Assembly: GCF_001625215.2 (NCBI RefSeq)
Contig: NC_030389.2
Location: 37,065,454 to 37,129,453, forward strand
Direction of reading: 5' to 3'
Length of the DNA stretch: 64,000 bases
DNA from: Daucus carota subsp. sativus
Lineage: Eukaryota; Streptophyta; Magnoliopsida; Apiales; Apiaceae
Shown here piece after piece: positions 25,294 through 36,873 of this stretch. The translations under genes and the position numbers were made by a program. The notes beneath the pieces are model-generated. The model was not told where the DNA came from, searched no databases, and saw nothing but the letters and a program-made list of their open reading frames with translations. The stretch's first letter is position 1; each line of letters begins with the position of its first letter.

Positions 25294-27695
25294 TTTTGAT
25301 AGTAAGAGCCAACCGCCAATTATGACCTATAAGTTGAACGAGGCGCGGTATATATAATTTGAATAAGGCGGTTTTGATGGTTGGCTTAGTAACTTTCTGG
25401 GCCAAAAGTTTTAAAAACACCCGTCATAAGCAAGTTACATAACTAACTAAGGAGTTGTTGTTGTTGTTTTTGGACGGAACTAACTAAGAAGAAGAAGTTA
25501 AAAATTCCTAGGATAAGAAGCCAGATAAAAACATTCAATATCACCAAAAATATATAATTTGAAGAAAGTATATATATATAAAAGATCTTTTTTTAAAAAT
25601 ATTATTTTAAGAATATTAAAAATATTTAATATTATGAACATATAAAATAATATTTCAGGTAAGAATAAGGAAAATTACGTCGCTTAGTGAAAAATAATGT
25701 GATGAAATTTCTGTCATATTAAACAAACTGATGACGCATATTTTTCGTTGATTGAACTTAAAATCTAAAAATTGGATCCCACATTGACGGTTTATCCGTC
25801 GTAATAACAAACCTTCAACCAAAGAAATATTTGTCATTAGTATTTTTTAGTTAAATTTTTGAAAAATTAAGGAATAGGTCCCTTACCTTTATATGACGGC
25901 ATTTCCGTCACATATTAGACACTAACGACGAAATTTTTCTCTTACAAATTCTGGTAATTAGATTTTATATGTTGGTACCCGTCCTAAAATTACGATGTTA
26001 ATTCAGTCGTAAAAACTATATGGAGCTCACATATATTAACTTATGACGAAATAATAAATATTTGACGAAATTTATATATGCGATTAAAATTTGAATTTTA
26101 GACGTTTTCAAAATTGACGGAATATTTCTATCGTAATAACATCTATTTACGACGGAACAAATGCTAAATTCTCGTTATAAAAAGCGGGTTCCGTTGTAGC
26201 TAGTGTTAATCTTTCGCTTACTTATTCCCAATCTCAACATATTGCTCACTTTTTTACTTCTCTTTGTGATTGAAGGTTTTATCTAGTCGATACTCTTTTT
26301 AATGTTCCAAGTCACTTTTTAATTCTACAATTCGAGCTTAATTCACGTACTTTAATATGTTCTTCAAGTGTTTGTACCAACGACTTTTCTTTTATCATCC
26401 TTTGGGGCTCAAACTAAACCCTCTCAGCAACTGTCTCTTTGATGGGTCGCCTTTTTTGAGGTGGAATATCCTCTTTTGTATTATTATTGGTAATTTTCTC
26501 TAGCATATGGAAGTACCAAATGCCTTACATCTCCTTGTTACACGACCTAAGAAAAAGGGTTTCAATTAGTGCCCTTAAAATCTAAGCAATTTTGGAATGG
26601 ATCACTGTGAAATGACATATATATACATCACATATACTATATTAAGTAAAGACTTTGGGTTTTCAACAAGCTATTGCTACATTCATTTCATTAGGAGTTG
26701 ATGATCTTTTAACAATCTCATCTAAGAGTAGGCTTGCTGGTAACCTAATGACATGGCAGCACGTAATAGAAGCCCCAGTGAACGGCGGTCCCTAGCATGA
26801 TCTAAAATTATATCATTAGGCTTCTTCAAGGGAAGATGATGATGGGAACACACAAGTAAGAGAGAAGGTGACACTAATTATATATGAGAAACTACTGAAC
26901 TCAATCACTGCTTTTTGTTACTCATCATAAGATTATCAGGTACATTCATGGAAAAGGGATATATGATTCATGCCAATCATTTTATAAAGAAAGAAGAACT
27001 GTGTCAATATCTAGGTGTCGGTTTCCAAACTGAAAAATAAGGAATTCCATTTTTCTTATTGAAGCTGGTTGATCTTTAACTCTTAGAATTAAGCAATCTT
27101 TTATAGAGAGCACTCGATAATATATACAAGCACAAATTCCATAAAATAAAATCTTGCTGGATAGGTGCTGGGATAGTGGAACCCAATCCTACTAGCTCCA
27201 AAAAGGTTCGCTCATGCTGGAGGGAGCATCCCCACTATATGGTTTTCAATCCATATACATAGATACATCTACATCTATTCCTGTTGGTCCATTATGGGCA
27301 GGTAAATTAACTTTAGTAATGGACTTAGAGGGGCTTGTCTTCAACTTTTATCCACTGATTACCCGTAATTGGGAGGCTTCCCTTAGTAAAGATGGAGCCT
27401 TATCTTGATTCGAGATGATACTTTGATGTGGTGATGGGAACTAATGATCAGCTCTTCGTATGGGGCTTCTGCTTCCCACAAACCAGTGTCTAATGTCTGT
27501 TTCGTGTAATGAGTTGTGAGTTGAATGTGCGTGCTTAATATTTGCATATTGGCTACCTGGACTATTTATGCAGTCAAAAAATGGTTATGTTTCATAAGTT
27601 ATAAGTAAGAATCAATGGAATGATCAAGTTTTGATTTATGGAATTTTTGTTATTTATATATGACTTCAGAGCCCCATACTTTAATTATGTTTAAA
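25294..27695. other. Gene-free stretch with element fragments
   Basis: 25640-26210 carries GACGGAA/CCGTCGTAA-type repeats and ends GTTCCGTTGTAGCTAGTG, reminiscent of a CACTA-like end; the left partner was not found. 26450-27480 has near-balanced composition, including a 64-codon open stretch at 27214-27408 (MLEGASPLYGFQ, LWAGKLTLVMDLEG). I do not recognise it and it may be chance or an old gene fragment. Nothing else is supported. Confidence 0.35.
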
Positions 27696-29259
27696 CTAGT
27701 TGAGAAGCCGCGCGTTGCGGCGGCCTATAAAAATTATATTAATGATTCAATATTAATATTTATAGGATAAAATAATTTTGTGGCTGTTTATAAAAAGTAT
27801 ATTAATGTTTCAAAATTAATATTTGTAGGATAAAATAAATTTATATTATAAAAATCTTGATGTCATACCAATACTAATATATAAAATTGCAAAATTGGAC
27901 TATAATTCATGGTGAAAAAATAAAAATAAATTTATACACATAATTAACAATTTAAAACATGACAAATCTTAATTTTATTTGTTTTGTTTTTTTTTGAAAA
28001 GTAATCATGTTCTTTCATGGTCATCTTCCTCCAATTTCTTTGGATTGATTGTGCACAAAAACATCTAATTTAAATCTGTGAGATAGCGGTCTATAACTAC
28101 TACCGTTGCTTGTAGCAACCTTTATTTTTTAATATTGTACAAACAACATTTACTTAAAAGTTTCTTGAACGGAGCAAACAGATAATGCATGAATAATTTT
28201 TTCCTGTGTGCAAAGTAAATCATATAAAAATTAACAACAACAAACATGTCTGATGAACAAAACAAATATTATAAAAGAATAACCAACAAACTTACATCAC
28301 TAATAGTTAACAACCATCAATATCATGTCAAGACGTACTATATTGTTTGGATTTGTCGACTCCAATATAACGGTCTATAACTACCTTTGCTTGCAACAAC
28401 CTTTATTTTGTTAATACTGTATAAACAGCCTTCACTTATCGTTGAAGAAGAACGGCACCTTCGAGTTAGAAATCGAGCAAGAGAACTATAGAGAGGTAGG
28501 GTTGTGGTAGTGAGAGAGAGGAGGTTGTGTTTAGATGATCCAAAATCCTACAATCTATAAGGGTATCTATAGGTGCAGAGAGACTTGTGTGCTACTCTTT
28601 CCCATAATTAAATAATCCGAAACAAAATCAGATTAAAACTTTCAAGCTACTATATTTCATAAATAATTTGAAACAAATTCAGATTCTGAAACTTGCTTCT
28701 AATATACCCGAAACTAAAAAAGGTAGTTCTAATTTTTTATATTTGTCATCCAAAAATTCTAGAAAATTAGAAAAATATAATGGAGCGATGTGAGAGGCGC
28801 CACCTACACGCCCAAAAGTCGAGCAAGAGAACTAAGGTAGGTTTGTGGTATTGAGAGAGAGGAGGTTGTGTTTAGATGATTCAAAACCCTACAATCTATA
28901 GAGGTATTTATAGGTATAGAAAGACTTGTGTGCTACTCTTTCCCATAATTAAATAATTTGAAACAAAATCAGATTAAAATTTTCAAGCTACTATATTCCA
29001 TAAATAATCTGTCTTTCTCATAATTAAATAATCTGAAACAAAATCAGATTAAAACTTGTAAACTACTATATTCCATAAATAATTTGTAACAAAATCAGAT
29101 TCTGAAACTTGCTTCTAATATACCCGAAATCAAAAAAAGTAGTTCTAATTTTTGATATTTTTCTTCTAAAAAAATCTATAAAATTAGAAAAATAAAACGG
29201 AACGATGTGAGAGGCGCCACCTGCACGCCCCTCGCTTCTCCTTCATATAAGTATATTGA
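27696..29259 (-). mobile_element. Non-autonomous Helitron 2 (inverted relative of Helitron 1)
   Basis: On the minus strand it starts TCAATATACTTATATGAAGG (29259 downward) and ends GCCGCAACGCGCGGCTTC TCAACTAG at 27696. The palindrome in CGCAACGCGCGG is the expected 3' hairpin. An internal piece (TTGTGTTTAGATGATCC with the following ~250 bases) is present twice, near 28524 and 28865, with a partial second 5' end (GGCGCCACCTACACGCCC) between, so its 5' part is tandemly duplicated. Confidence 0.75.
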
Positions 29260-29445
29260 TTTGAGATAGTGGAGGAAAGTAGTGGGTGTAATAGTGTTTA
29301 TTAAATAAAAAGAGAGTATAAAATATAGAGATAGTGGGTGTAATAGTGAAAAGTAGTGTTCAAAAATAGTAAGTAATATAGGTTCATTCTTTTTGGGACG
29401 TCCCAAAAAGGAAATGAGGTCACATAAAATGGGACGGAGGGAGTA
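29260..29445. mobile_element. Partial Stowaway (Tc1/mariner) MITE
   Basis: The right end reads GGGACGGAGGGAG followed by TA, the classic Stowaway terminus and TA target. The left end is missing at the Helitron 2 border, so only one terminus remains. Confidence 0.65.
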
Positions 29446-29453
29446 TTAATCTA

Positions 29454-30469
29454 TCTATACTATAATAAGCTAACATGGGTATAATTTGTAGTCGTATAAA
29501 ATTTTGGTTTGGTCATCTATTTTATAACTACATCATCTATTTTATAACTACAAGTTTGTCACATGTAAACTTCTCTTACTCTTACAATATTAAAGAGTTT
29601 TATACTGTTCAAATTACAAACACTTGTGATGTAGTACAAGATAAAAACTCCACTATTATTCTTTTAAATATAATTTATATACTATTCATATACTATATTA
29701 TAATAAATCGATATTGGTATAATTTGTAGTTGTTCAGAAAATGTAATCAGTTGGTAAATATAATCCGGTTAAAATCTAATTTATTAATACAAAAATACTA
29801 ATAAGATGATGTTAAAATTTAAATTATAATTAATAAATTACGAATTCTATACTCGCCCGTGCTTCGCACGGGTTAAGTAGTCTAACTTTTTAGTTATATT
29901 TGTTGGTTTGGTACTCTCCCTCTAAAACTAAGTCTACAACATGTGGAGGTATATCGCTCTTACATTGTTAAATAGTTTTAAATACTAAAAACACTCATGA
30001 CAATACATTATCATATAATATTTTATAAAAAAATCATAATGACGTTAAAAATAAGATTATAAATATCCAATTTTGAATATTTTTTTAGGAAGAACCTTCA
30101 TATAACTTTGTTTAACTCTAAAGTGTTTTATTTCAATACAAACACTAACTATTACGTAACACCTTCTAACTCTAATAAGTTACACGATAAATATCTTTTT
30201 CATACATTGGAAGATATACGAAATATGAAGATCTGATTTAAAATTAATTAAATAATAAATTATCACATATTAATAACAGAAAAATATTTATAAATAGATA
30301 ATAAATTGTAAGAAATAAATTTTTGTGAGAAAGTATAATTAGTTGGTTAATATAATTTAATTAAAATTCAACTCATTAATACTAAAATATTAATAAAATG
30401 AAGTTAAAATTTAAATAATTAAATTATGAATTATATATCCGCCAGTGCTTTCCACGGGTTATAGGCTAG
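29454..30469 (+). mobile_element. Non-autonomous Helitron 3
   Basis: Starts A|TCTATACTATAATAAGC and ends GTGCTTTCCACGGGTTATAGGCTAG|T. An internal better-preserved hairpin, GCCCGTGCTTCGCACGGG at about 29855-29872, precedes a decayed earlier 3' end. The element may therefore be composite, with the second half (29880-30469) a related unit. No coding capacity. Confidence 0.7.
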
Positions 30470-30579
30470 TATTTATTAAAAGTGACTTATATAAATTTAT
30501 AATCTCGAATTATTATGGACCATGTGAGTTGGATATATTGCTAATGGGAGACTTTGACGAGTTTCACTTAGATTTGCTT

Positions 30580-30892
30580 CACTGCAAGAAAAGCGGTCAT
30601 TTTCGACCAGTATTTTCGGCCGGAATTTATTTTCAGTCGTTTTTGGTCGAAAACAATCGGTCGAAATTAATAACTTCGATCGAAAATGGTCGAAAAAAGT
30701 TCCGGTCCAAAAAGGTCGATCGAAAATAAACTTATTTTCGACCGCCGCCTATTTTCGACTCTGTGCCTCAGTTTTCCCACCCATGCGTTTGGTCGTATAT
30801 ATGCTCCGGTCAAAAATAATTGGTGGCGGAAATTTTGCCGCACTTTTGCATTTGTATACTGTTTATAGCATACATACATACATACATATAAG

Positions 30893-30931
<39 letters not shown>

Positions 30932-32425
30932 ACTCTGTCTTTTTTATGCCCAGAAAATATTGAGCACCGCTAATGTGCTAAATGACCTCACTAGAAAATA
31001 ATTAGTTCGGACATAAAATTTTGTCCGATAAAATTATCGAACATTGTTCGGTTCGTTAAGATTTTGTTCGAGTTCGATAAGAGTTCGTCCGAGTTCGTCC
31101 GAGTTCGGTTCGCTTACACCTCTCGTTATATTCATAGAAATTCTAACTGAAAAATAGATGTAGTGAAGTAGAATTGGTATATAAGTAGTGCAGGTTAAAA
31201 AAGTTACATAAATATTAATAAATGCTAACTTTAAGATCATTCTGTCTCATGCCATGTTTGTTTTCCCGTAAACCCAATTTTCTGTACTTATCATTGCTTT
31301 TTATTTATCAGAATTTTTACTTAGTGATTTTGATTGGTGATGTCAATTTTGATTCTATATTTGAAATCTGAATCATATCTAAAGTCCATGATTGTTGACC
31401 CTAACAATTGATTAAGCTGAATTAGTTTATTAATTGGGTGTTAAACTTAATTTTTTTTTAAATTAAGCAATTACCATTTCAAATATTAATATTGTTGATA
31501 TTCTTAGGCAGAGCCGGTGGGGTAGGAGATTAGTCTGCCATCCAGTGAGATTAGTCTGCCATCCATCCAGTGGGGAAAGGGAAGGGGATTGATATGGCAA
31601 AGCCTAATGCGAGCGAAGAAGAAGGAGGAGAATTTGATGTGAATGTCTATTTATACCCTTTACTTGAACAGGGGATGAATGAGGTAGTTACCTGGATTTA
31701 ACTAAAATTTTGGTGAATTGCAGTGATGAAAATATCATTTATATTTTGTTGTCTACTTGTACTTTGGAAAATGGATTGCCATGGCAGTTTGCCCCTTAAG
31801 TCTTAACTCTTGTCTGTTGAATTTGGTTTAAGGATATTTGTATGTTGAATTTGGTTTAAGGATATTTGGATGTTGGCAATAGGTGTTTGTTGTTTTTTTT
31901 TCATTTCTTGGGTTTGTACAAGTAGGCAGAGTTCTATATGACCAGATTTTTTTTGATAATTATATAATAAATTCGATCGGAAAAAATAAATGGTGAAATA
32001 ATTTCGATCTAATTGCGTAAGAAATTTGATCTAGAAAAATGAATGGTAAAATATTTCGACCATTTAATTTTAACAAATAAAGATAAATTCGACTGAAAAC
32101 AGTCGAAATCACATTCGACCAGATATGGTCGAAGTTAGAGGAATTGGCGGGAGTTTTAAATTGCGGTCGAATTTATATTTTGGACCAAATTTTCAAAATT
32201 TTAAGCGGGAAACGAAAACACTTATTTTCGACCAAAAATGATTTTCAAGGCGAAGGATGAAAATTTGGACGGTCGAATTATTTTCGAGCGGAAACATAAT
32301 TTCGACCAGCTTATTGTCGACTGTGGAATTGCGGTCGAAAACACTTATTTTCGACCAAAAATGATCGAAAATAACCATCTTCGACCCGATTTCACCAGTC
32401 GAAAATGACCGCTTTTCTTAAAGTG
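30580..32425. mobile_element. Non-autonomous CACTA-type element, complete
   Basis: A 1,846-bp element with terminal repeats CACTGCAAGAAAAGCGGTCA (then TTTTCGACC) on the left and the inverse GAAAATGACCGCTTTTCTTA AAGTG on the right. It is flanked by a 3-bp duplication CTT (30577-30579 and 32426-32428). Subterminal GGTCGAAA / TTTCGACC motifs are abundant at both ends (30600-30760 and 31970-32400), as expected for binding sites of the element's own proteins. The interior holds (TA)n, a GTTCGGTTCG hAT-like scrap near 31050-31120 and a possible captured coding scrap at about 31590-31700. No transposase. Confidence 0.88.
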
Positions 32426-32428
32426 CTT

Positions 32429-34133
32429 ATTCTGACACTAAAATCTTTAATTTAAGAAGGAATATTTTCATATTTATACATACAGAAAGTTAATTGTTTA
32501 TATATAAATTACTAAAATTCAAATTAAAATATAAAATAAATTAAAATATAAAATAAAAAAATGATCCTTATCTTAAGTATATCATTAGACACTACATGAT
32601 ATTACCCACCTAAGACCGGACCTGGCTCATCCCAAAGAGAGAAGCCCAGTGGATGTCCAATGCAAAGGTATAGTCTTCTCGAGTCCTGTCAATATTTCGA
32701 ACATCTTTGATTTTTCAATTTTGGATTTCAAATTACAAAAGGTGACAAAATTGGGCAATGCTAGAGACCCCAAAAAAATTCCCAAAAATCTTTACCAAAT
32801 GATGTGGCAAACAAGTCGCTAGTTATGATTGAGTGATTGATGAATCTGCATGAGGTCTCATTATTATGGGAATGAATTCAACCAATCAGATTTGGACACA
32901 TCCTTTATGATTAACTTTTGAAAATTTTAAATAATCAAAGAAAACATATTACTCCCTCCCTTTTTAATATTCAGTACTACTTTGACTTTTAACAATATTT
33001 TTAGATTGCGTTCATATATTCCATTTCAAATTTTGGATTTAAAATGACATGTTTTGAGGTGTCATTTCAAACTATTAGTTTTATACTAATAATTGAATGT
33101 CATGAATTTCAATTAAAATTTAAATTCAACATTTTTTTTTTGATCAAATAGAGGATTTCAAATGAAATCCAAGTTTCCAAATAAACCATTTATAAATAAT
33201 TTGAAAGTACAAAAAAAATTAATAATCTTGTTTAATTTTAATATAGGGGTGGCCGTGTACTTATAACATTAGCAAATGGATCCCATTCAATTTCCAGCCC
33301 CAACCTTAATTATGTTTCATAAAATTTGGTCATGCCCCTCGGTGTAGTTCATTCTAATAATATTCAAATGCCCGGAGACCAAACAAGTTCCCTTTTAAAA
33401 ATTGCAGTTCGTACTGATATTAGTTTAGGTTTAAAAAATGTTTATTGTTTATAGTATATACCGTGCTTGTTTTTTCTTTTTATTATAACATGTAGTCTTT
33501 AATTTTTATTTTACTTTGTCGTGTCCCAATAAAATTTAATCATGGATGGGTCACTGTTTTTATGTGAATTAAAATTTTGATCATATATTTTAGTATGAAA
33601 TAAAAATTTTAAAGATATTAGTTCTTATCAGATCACCTAAAATTACTTAGTCAAAATCAAAACGTCTTAAATGTATGGTGTGATTATGATCCCTAATTCC
33701 AGTACAAAAGGACCATGGGTAGTGTGTGGATTAGTTATATATGCAGTAAATTCAACGGTTGCAAAACGAATAAAGTTATGAATCAATCTGCCTAAACGTT
33801 TGGACAGTTCGAGAGAGAGTTACCTACTTGACGAGGATACCACAACTAAAGTCCATGATTTCTATATGCATACACGATCATATTGCTTAAACCGCAAAGA
33901 AATACAATTTCTAGTTTTGGTTCTGAATTACACTGCATCAAAATTCAAAAACTATCTAAAAAACTTACGCTATTGATTTGTGAACATATTAGGATTGAAG
34001 AATAGGATATACGAGTACATGACCAGGCGATATTGTAATTTTGTTGCTATGAGAAATGCTACATTCACAGAAATGGATGATACAGAATTCTTTACAGAAT
34101 GAAGTGGGTAGTGTGATGTGTAAAACTTGTCCG
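32429..34133. other. Gene-free stretch left of the foldback element
   Basis: No gene. A Stowaway-like start (TTACTCCCTCCCTTTTTAAT) occurs near 32950 without a partner. 33865-34045 is similar to 46381-46590 (ATTGCTTAAACCGCAAAGAA, ATACGAGTACATGACCA), so the same host sequence flanks both sides of the foldback/retrotransposon complex. Confidence 0.6.
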
Positions 34134-34541
34134 CTGATGTGTAAAGTTTGTCTGCCACTAAACTAATTAATCTCTCATCTTACTCATTTTTGTTACTTTG
34201 TTCCTTATTTATATGGAACCTCTTTTTCTTGATTTTCAAAAATTGTTTAATAATAATTTCTCTTATTTTTTACTACTTTTTTTTTGTTGTTAGTTATTTA
34301 ATCTCACTCATATTATTTTTTTTAATATCCATTCAATATCTACTCTCTCATTTTGTTTGTCATCAATTTTTTTACAAAACTTATATTTTATATTTATTTT
34401 GTTATAAATATTTATCAAATTCAAATCATTTTATATTACTTAGTTTACGTTAAAATTATCTTAGAGTACTTTTTATGTTAAACATGTTTCAAAAAAAATT
34501 ATGCATGCTATTTTTTTTGTGTGTGTTTCCTAAATAATGTC

Positions 34542-34998
34542 TGTTATAGAACTAAAAACGGGGGTGAGCGATTCGTGCTTCGGACTGGTCTCGGTGCGAG
34601 ATGCCTACGTATCTTCTGTGTGAAGAAGAATCAAGTCCAAAACGTAGTTCTAGTTATGAGGGGTAGAGCCCTTTATATAGGCGCTTCAGAGTCAGAAGTC
34701 GGATGGAAGTATGATTCCATATATCAGACTTTCTATCGAAGTAGGTTTCGAAGCAAGAGATAGGATAGAGCTCTTATCCTCTTGTTGTTGACGTTTATCC
34801 GAACTTCTGAATATTTATCTGCTAGAATCAGATGTATTAAGGAATTTGGACTTGTAACTGGATCTCTGACTGGGCCTCTATTAATTAATTATGAAATTAA
34901 TTAATATTTAAGAGCCTCAGGCCCTATTTAACTGGGCTTTAGTGTTCTTGGGCTTTCAATATCTAATAATAATTAAATATTACTTCTGACCCATATCA
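34542..34998 (-). repeat. LTR (3' LTR of the minus-strand element)
   Basis: Begins TGTTATAGAAC and ends CCCATATCA. It differs from the other LTR at about 8-10 positions by eye (for example CCCTTTATATAGG versus CCTTGATATAGG, GACGTTTATCC versus GATGTTTATCC). Confidence 0.95.
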
Positions 34999-35020
34999 TT
35001 TGCCCCCCAACTTTCGACAA
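34999..35020 (-). other. Polypurine tract
   Basis: On the minus strand AAAGTTGGGGGGCAAA immediately precedes the 3' LTR. This is the primer for plus-strand DNA synthesis in LTR elements. Confidence 0.85.
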
Positions 35021-35610
35021 GTTTTGTAAAAACTTTTCAAAAGTTGCTGAGTCCTCGTCGGCTTTCTGAGCTCCTTATTCATATATCATGCGAGAAAGCT
35101 AACTTCTGCAAATTCCCATCGTCCAAGGTCTGAAGTTCCATAAATAGCGCAAGGATCTCACCGATCTTGACTACCTTGAAACAATTCGAGAGATGATTCG
35201 AACTGACTGTATAGTAAAGATAGCTCCGTTTCGTATCCTTCGGGATCGTACTTCATTTTTGATTGTAGTATCGGAAGACATGAGTCTTTCTTTTGACTTT
35301 TCGAGTCGTTTTCATGACACTACGAGTCTTTTTATTGGTACAACAAGTATTCTTCAAAATTACGTTTGTAATGGTACTTTCGAGCACTTTCGTATTTTTT
35401 CAGGGCTAAATTCAAATTAATTGGAATTTTTATGATTAAATTCCAATTTTCTAGAATTTTTCGAGCCTTTAAATAATTTTCAAAAAAAATATATTTGAAA
35501 TTAAAATTTCAATTTTATGATATTTCTTGTATTTTTCCCAATTTTTGGAATTTTGGGGACATTTCTTTTAAGAATTAAATAATTCTTTAATAGAAATTCA
35601 TCCCTTTCCC
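35021..35610. other. Spacer between LTR and hairpin array
   Basis: AT-rich, with no supported gene. A 75-codon plus-strand open frame at 35193-35420 has no recognisable features. Confidence 0.5.
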
Positions 35611-35614
35611 TGAG

Positions 35615-36335
35615 ATGCTCCCTTGGCGTGGGTACCCCCGCCAAGGAAGCACTTTAGCTTGCCACGCCTAGGAGTTATGTCTCCTGGGCGTGGTTGGTTG
35701 ATGTCTTGGTTGTTCTGCCTCCTTGGCGTGGGTACCCCCGCCAAGGAGGCATTTTAGCATGCCACGCCTAGGAGTTATGTCTCCTAGGCGTGCTTGACGT
35801 AGCTTCCACTGTGACATGCTCCCTTGGCGTGGGTACGCACGCCAAGGAGACATAATTCCATACCACGCCTAGTGGCAATGCCTCCTAGGCGTGGTTGACT
35901 TCAAGGCCTTTATATAGGCTTCATTTGTTAGTGCTTCCTTGGCGTGGGTACACCCGCCAAGGAGACACAATTATATACCACGCCTAGGAGAGATGCCTCC
36001 TGGGCGTGGTTGATTTTAGGGCCTTCACATAGGCTTCATTCGTTAGTGCTTCCTTGGCGTGGGTACACCCATCAAGGAGACACAATTATACACCACGCCT
36101 AGGAGAGATGCCTCCTGGGCGTGGTTGATTTTAGGGCCTTCACAGGGCTTTATTTGGTAGTGCTCCCTTGGCGTGTATACAGACGCCAAGGAGACATATT
36201 TATACAAACTTCATTTTCGCTAGAATTTTCATTTATTTTTCGTAATAAATTGCATTTTTTTTTTTGCTCAATTAGCAAAAGTGCCCTAGGCGTGGCTACC
36301 CCCGCCAAGGAGACCATCAATTTGGCACGCCTAGG
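35615..36335. repeat. Tandem array of hairpin-forming ~100-115-bp units
   Basis: CCTTGGCGTGGGTAC...CGCCAAGG recurs at about 35621, 35721, 35822, 35937, 36052 and 36166, with a partial unit near 36284. Each unit holds two inverted repeats: CCTTGGCG...CGCCAAGG (tight hairpin around GGTACC) and CCACGCCTAGGAG...CTCCTGGGCGTGG. The spacing is 100-101 bp at the left and 114-115 bp further right, the longer units adding TTGATTTTAGGGCCTTCACA. GC content is far above the surroundings. It lies in the retrotransposon 3' non-coding part, upstream of the antisense gene. Confidence 0.92.
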
Positions 36336-36579
36336 AGTGTGATGCCGCTATATGCTGTGGGCCTCAGTCTAGAACTTGTCAGGCCTATACTATTTAGTTT
36401 TTTCCTTTAAATTTTTCAAGTGTCTTCAAGAATTCTCTCGATTCTTCTAGAAAGGGTTTATCTTTTCAGTTCCGTGGGCTTCCCGCCCTTTAAAATGCCC
36501 CTTAACCGGCCCAAAGCCCATTTTACTGGCTGTAGGCTGTGAACCCTAGGTTTTACTGGCAAGTGAACCGGTTGAGGGT

Positions 36580-36873
36580 TTCTATAAATCTAGTGACTGA
36601 GAGTTCATTTCTCATTTCACTCAAAACACTTCACAAGTCCAAGAGCTTAAACACTCTCAAACACTCTCTAGTTTTTTAGTTTCCTCTAGTTCTCCGGCGA
36701 TTTTCAAGGCGACTTTTCCGGCGATCTTCAAGATTTTAGCAGAATCCGACCGATTCTTCAAGCGTTTTTTCCAGTTTCCGACGAATCTTCATCTCTTTCA
36801 ATCAGTTTCTGGATTTCAAACCTTCGTACGAAGAACATCAACGGCGGATTCCTCATCATCCCAGCAATCTCAT
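36580..36873 (+). promoter_or_regulatory. Putative promoter and 5' leader of the antisense gene
   Basis: A TATA-like TTTCTATAAATCTAGTG at about 36580, then a pyrimidine- and CA-rich leader (CATTTCACTCAAAACACTTC). The arrangement is typical of plant RNA polymerase II promoters and points into the antisense gene, opposite to gag-pol transcription. It is inferred from sequence only. Confidence 0.5.

Noticed and set aside
25860..26210. Complete CACTA element with GACGAAA motifs
   Set aside because: Only one terminus-like sequence (GTTGTAGCTAGTG) was found, and no partner or 3-bp duplication could be shown.
26740..26830. rRNA- or tRNA-like sequence (GAACGGCGGTCCCTAGC)
   Set aside because: Only a short resemblance. 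No cloverleaf or extended rRNA match could be traced, and no tRNA gene was seen elsewhere in the window.
26700..27410. Possible gene around 27214-27408 with an open 64-codon frame
   Set aside because: No recognised family, no neighbouring exons in frame and no clear start or promoter. Left as a note in the gap description.
34148..34453. 101-codon hydrophobic open frame
   Set aside because: The sequence is T-rich foldback-element arm. The hydrophobicity comes from composition, not from membrane protein features.
35615..36335. CRISPR-like array
   Set aside because: Regular repeats and spacers were considered, but the units are long, the 'spacers' are themselves repeated, and the context is a plant retrotransposon.
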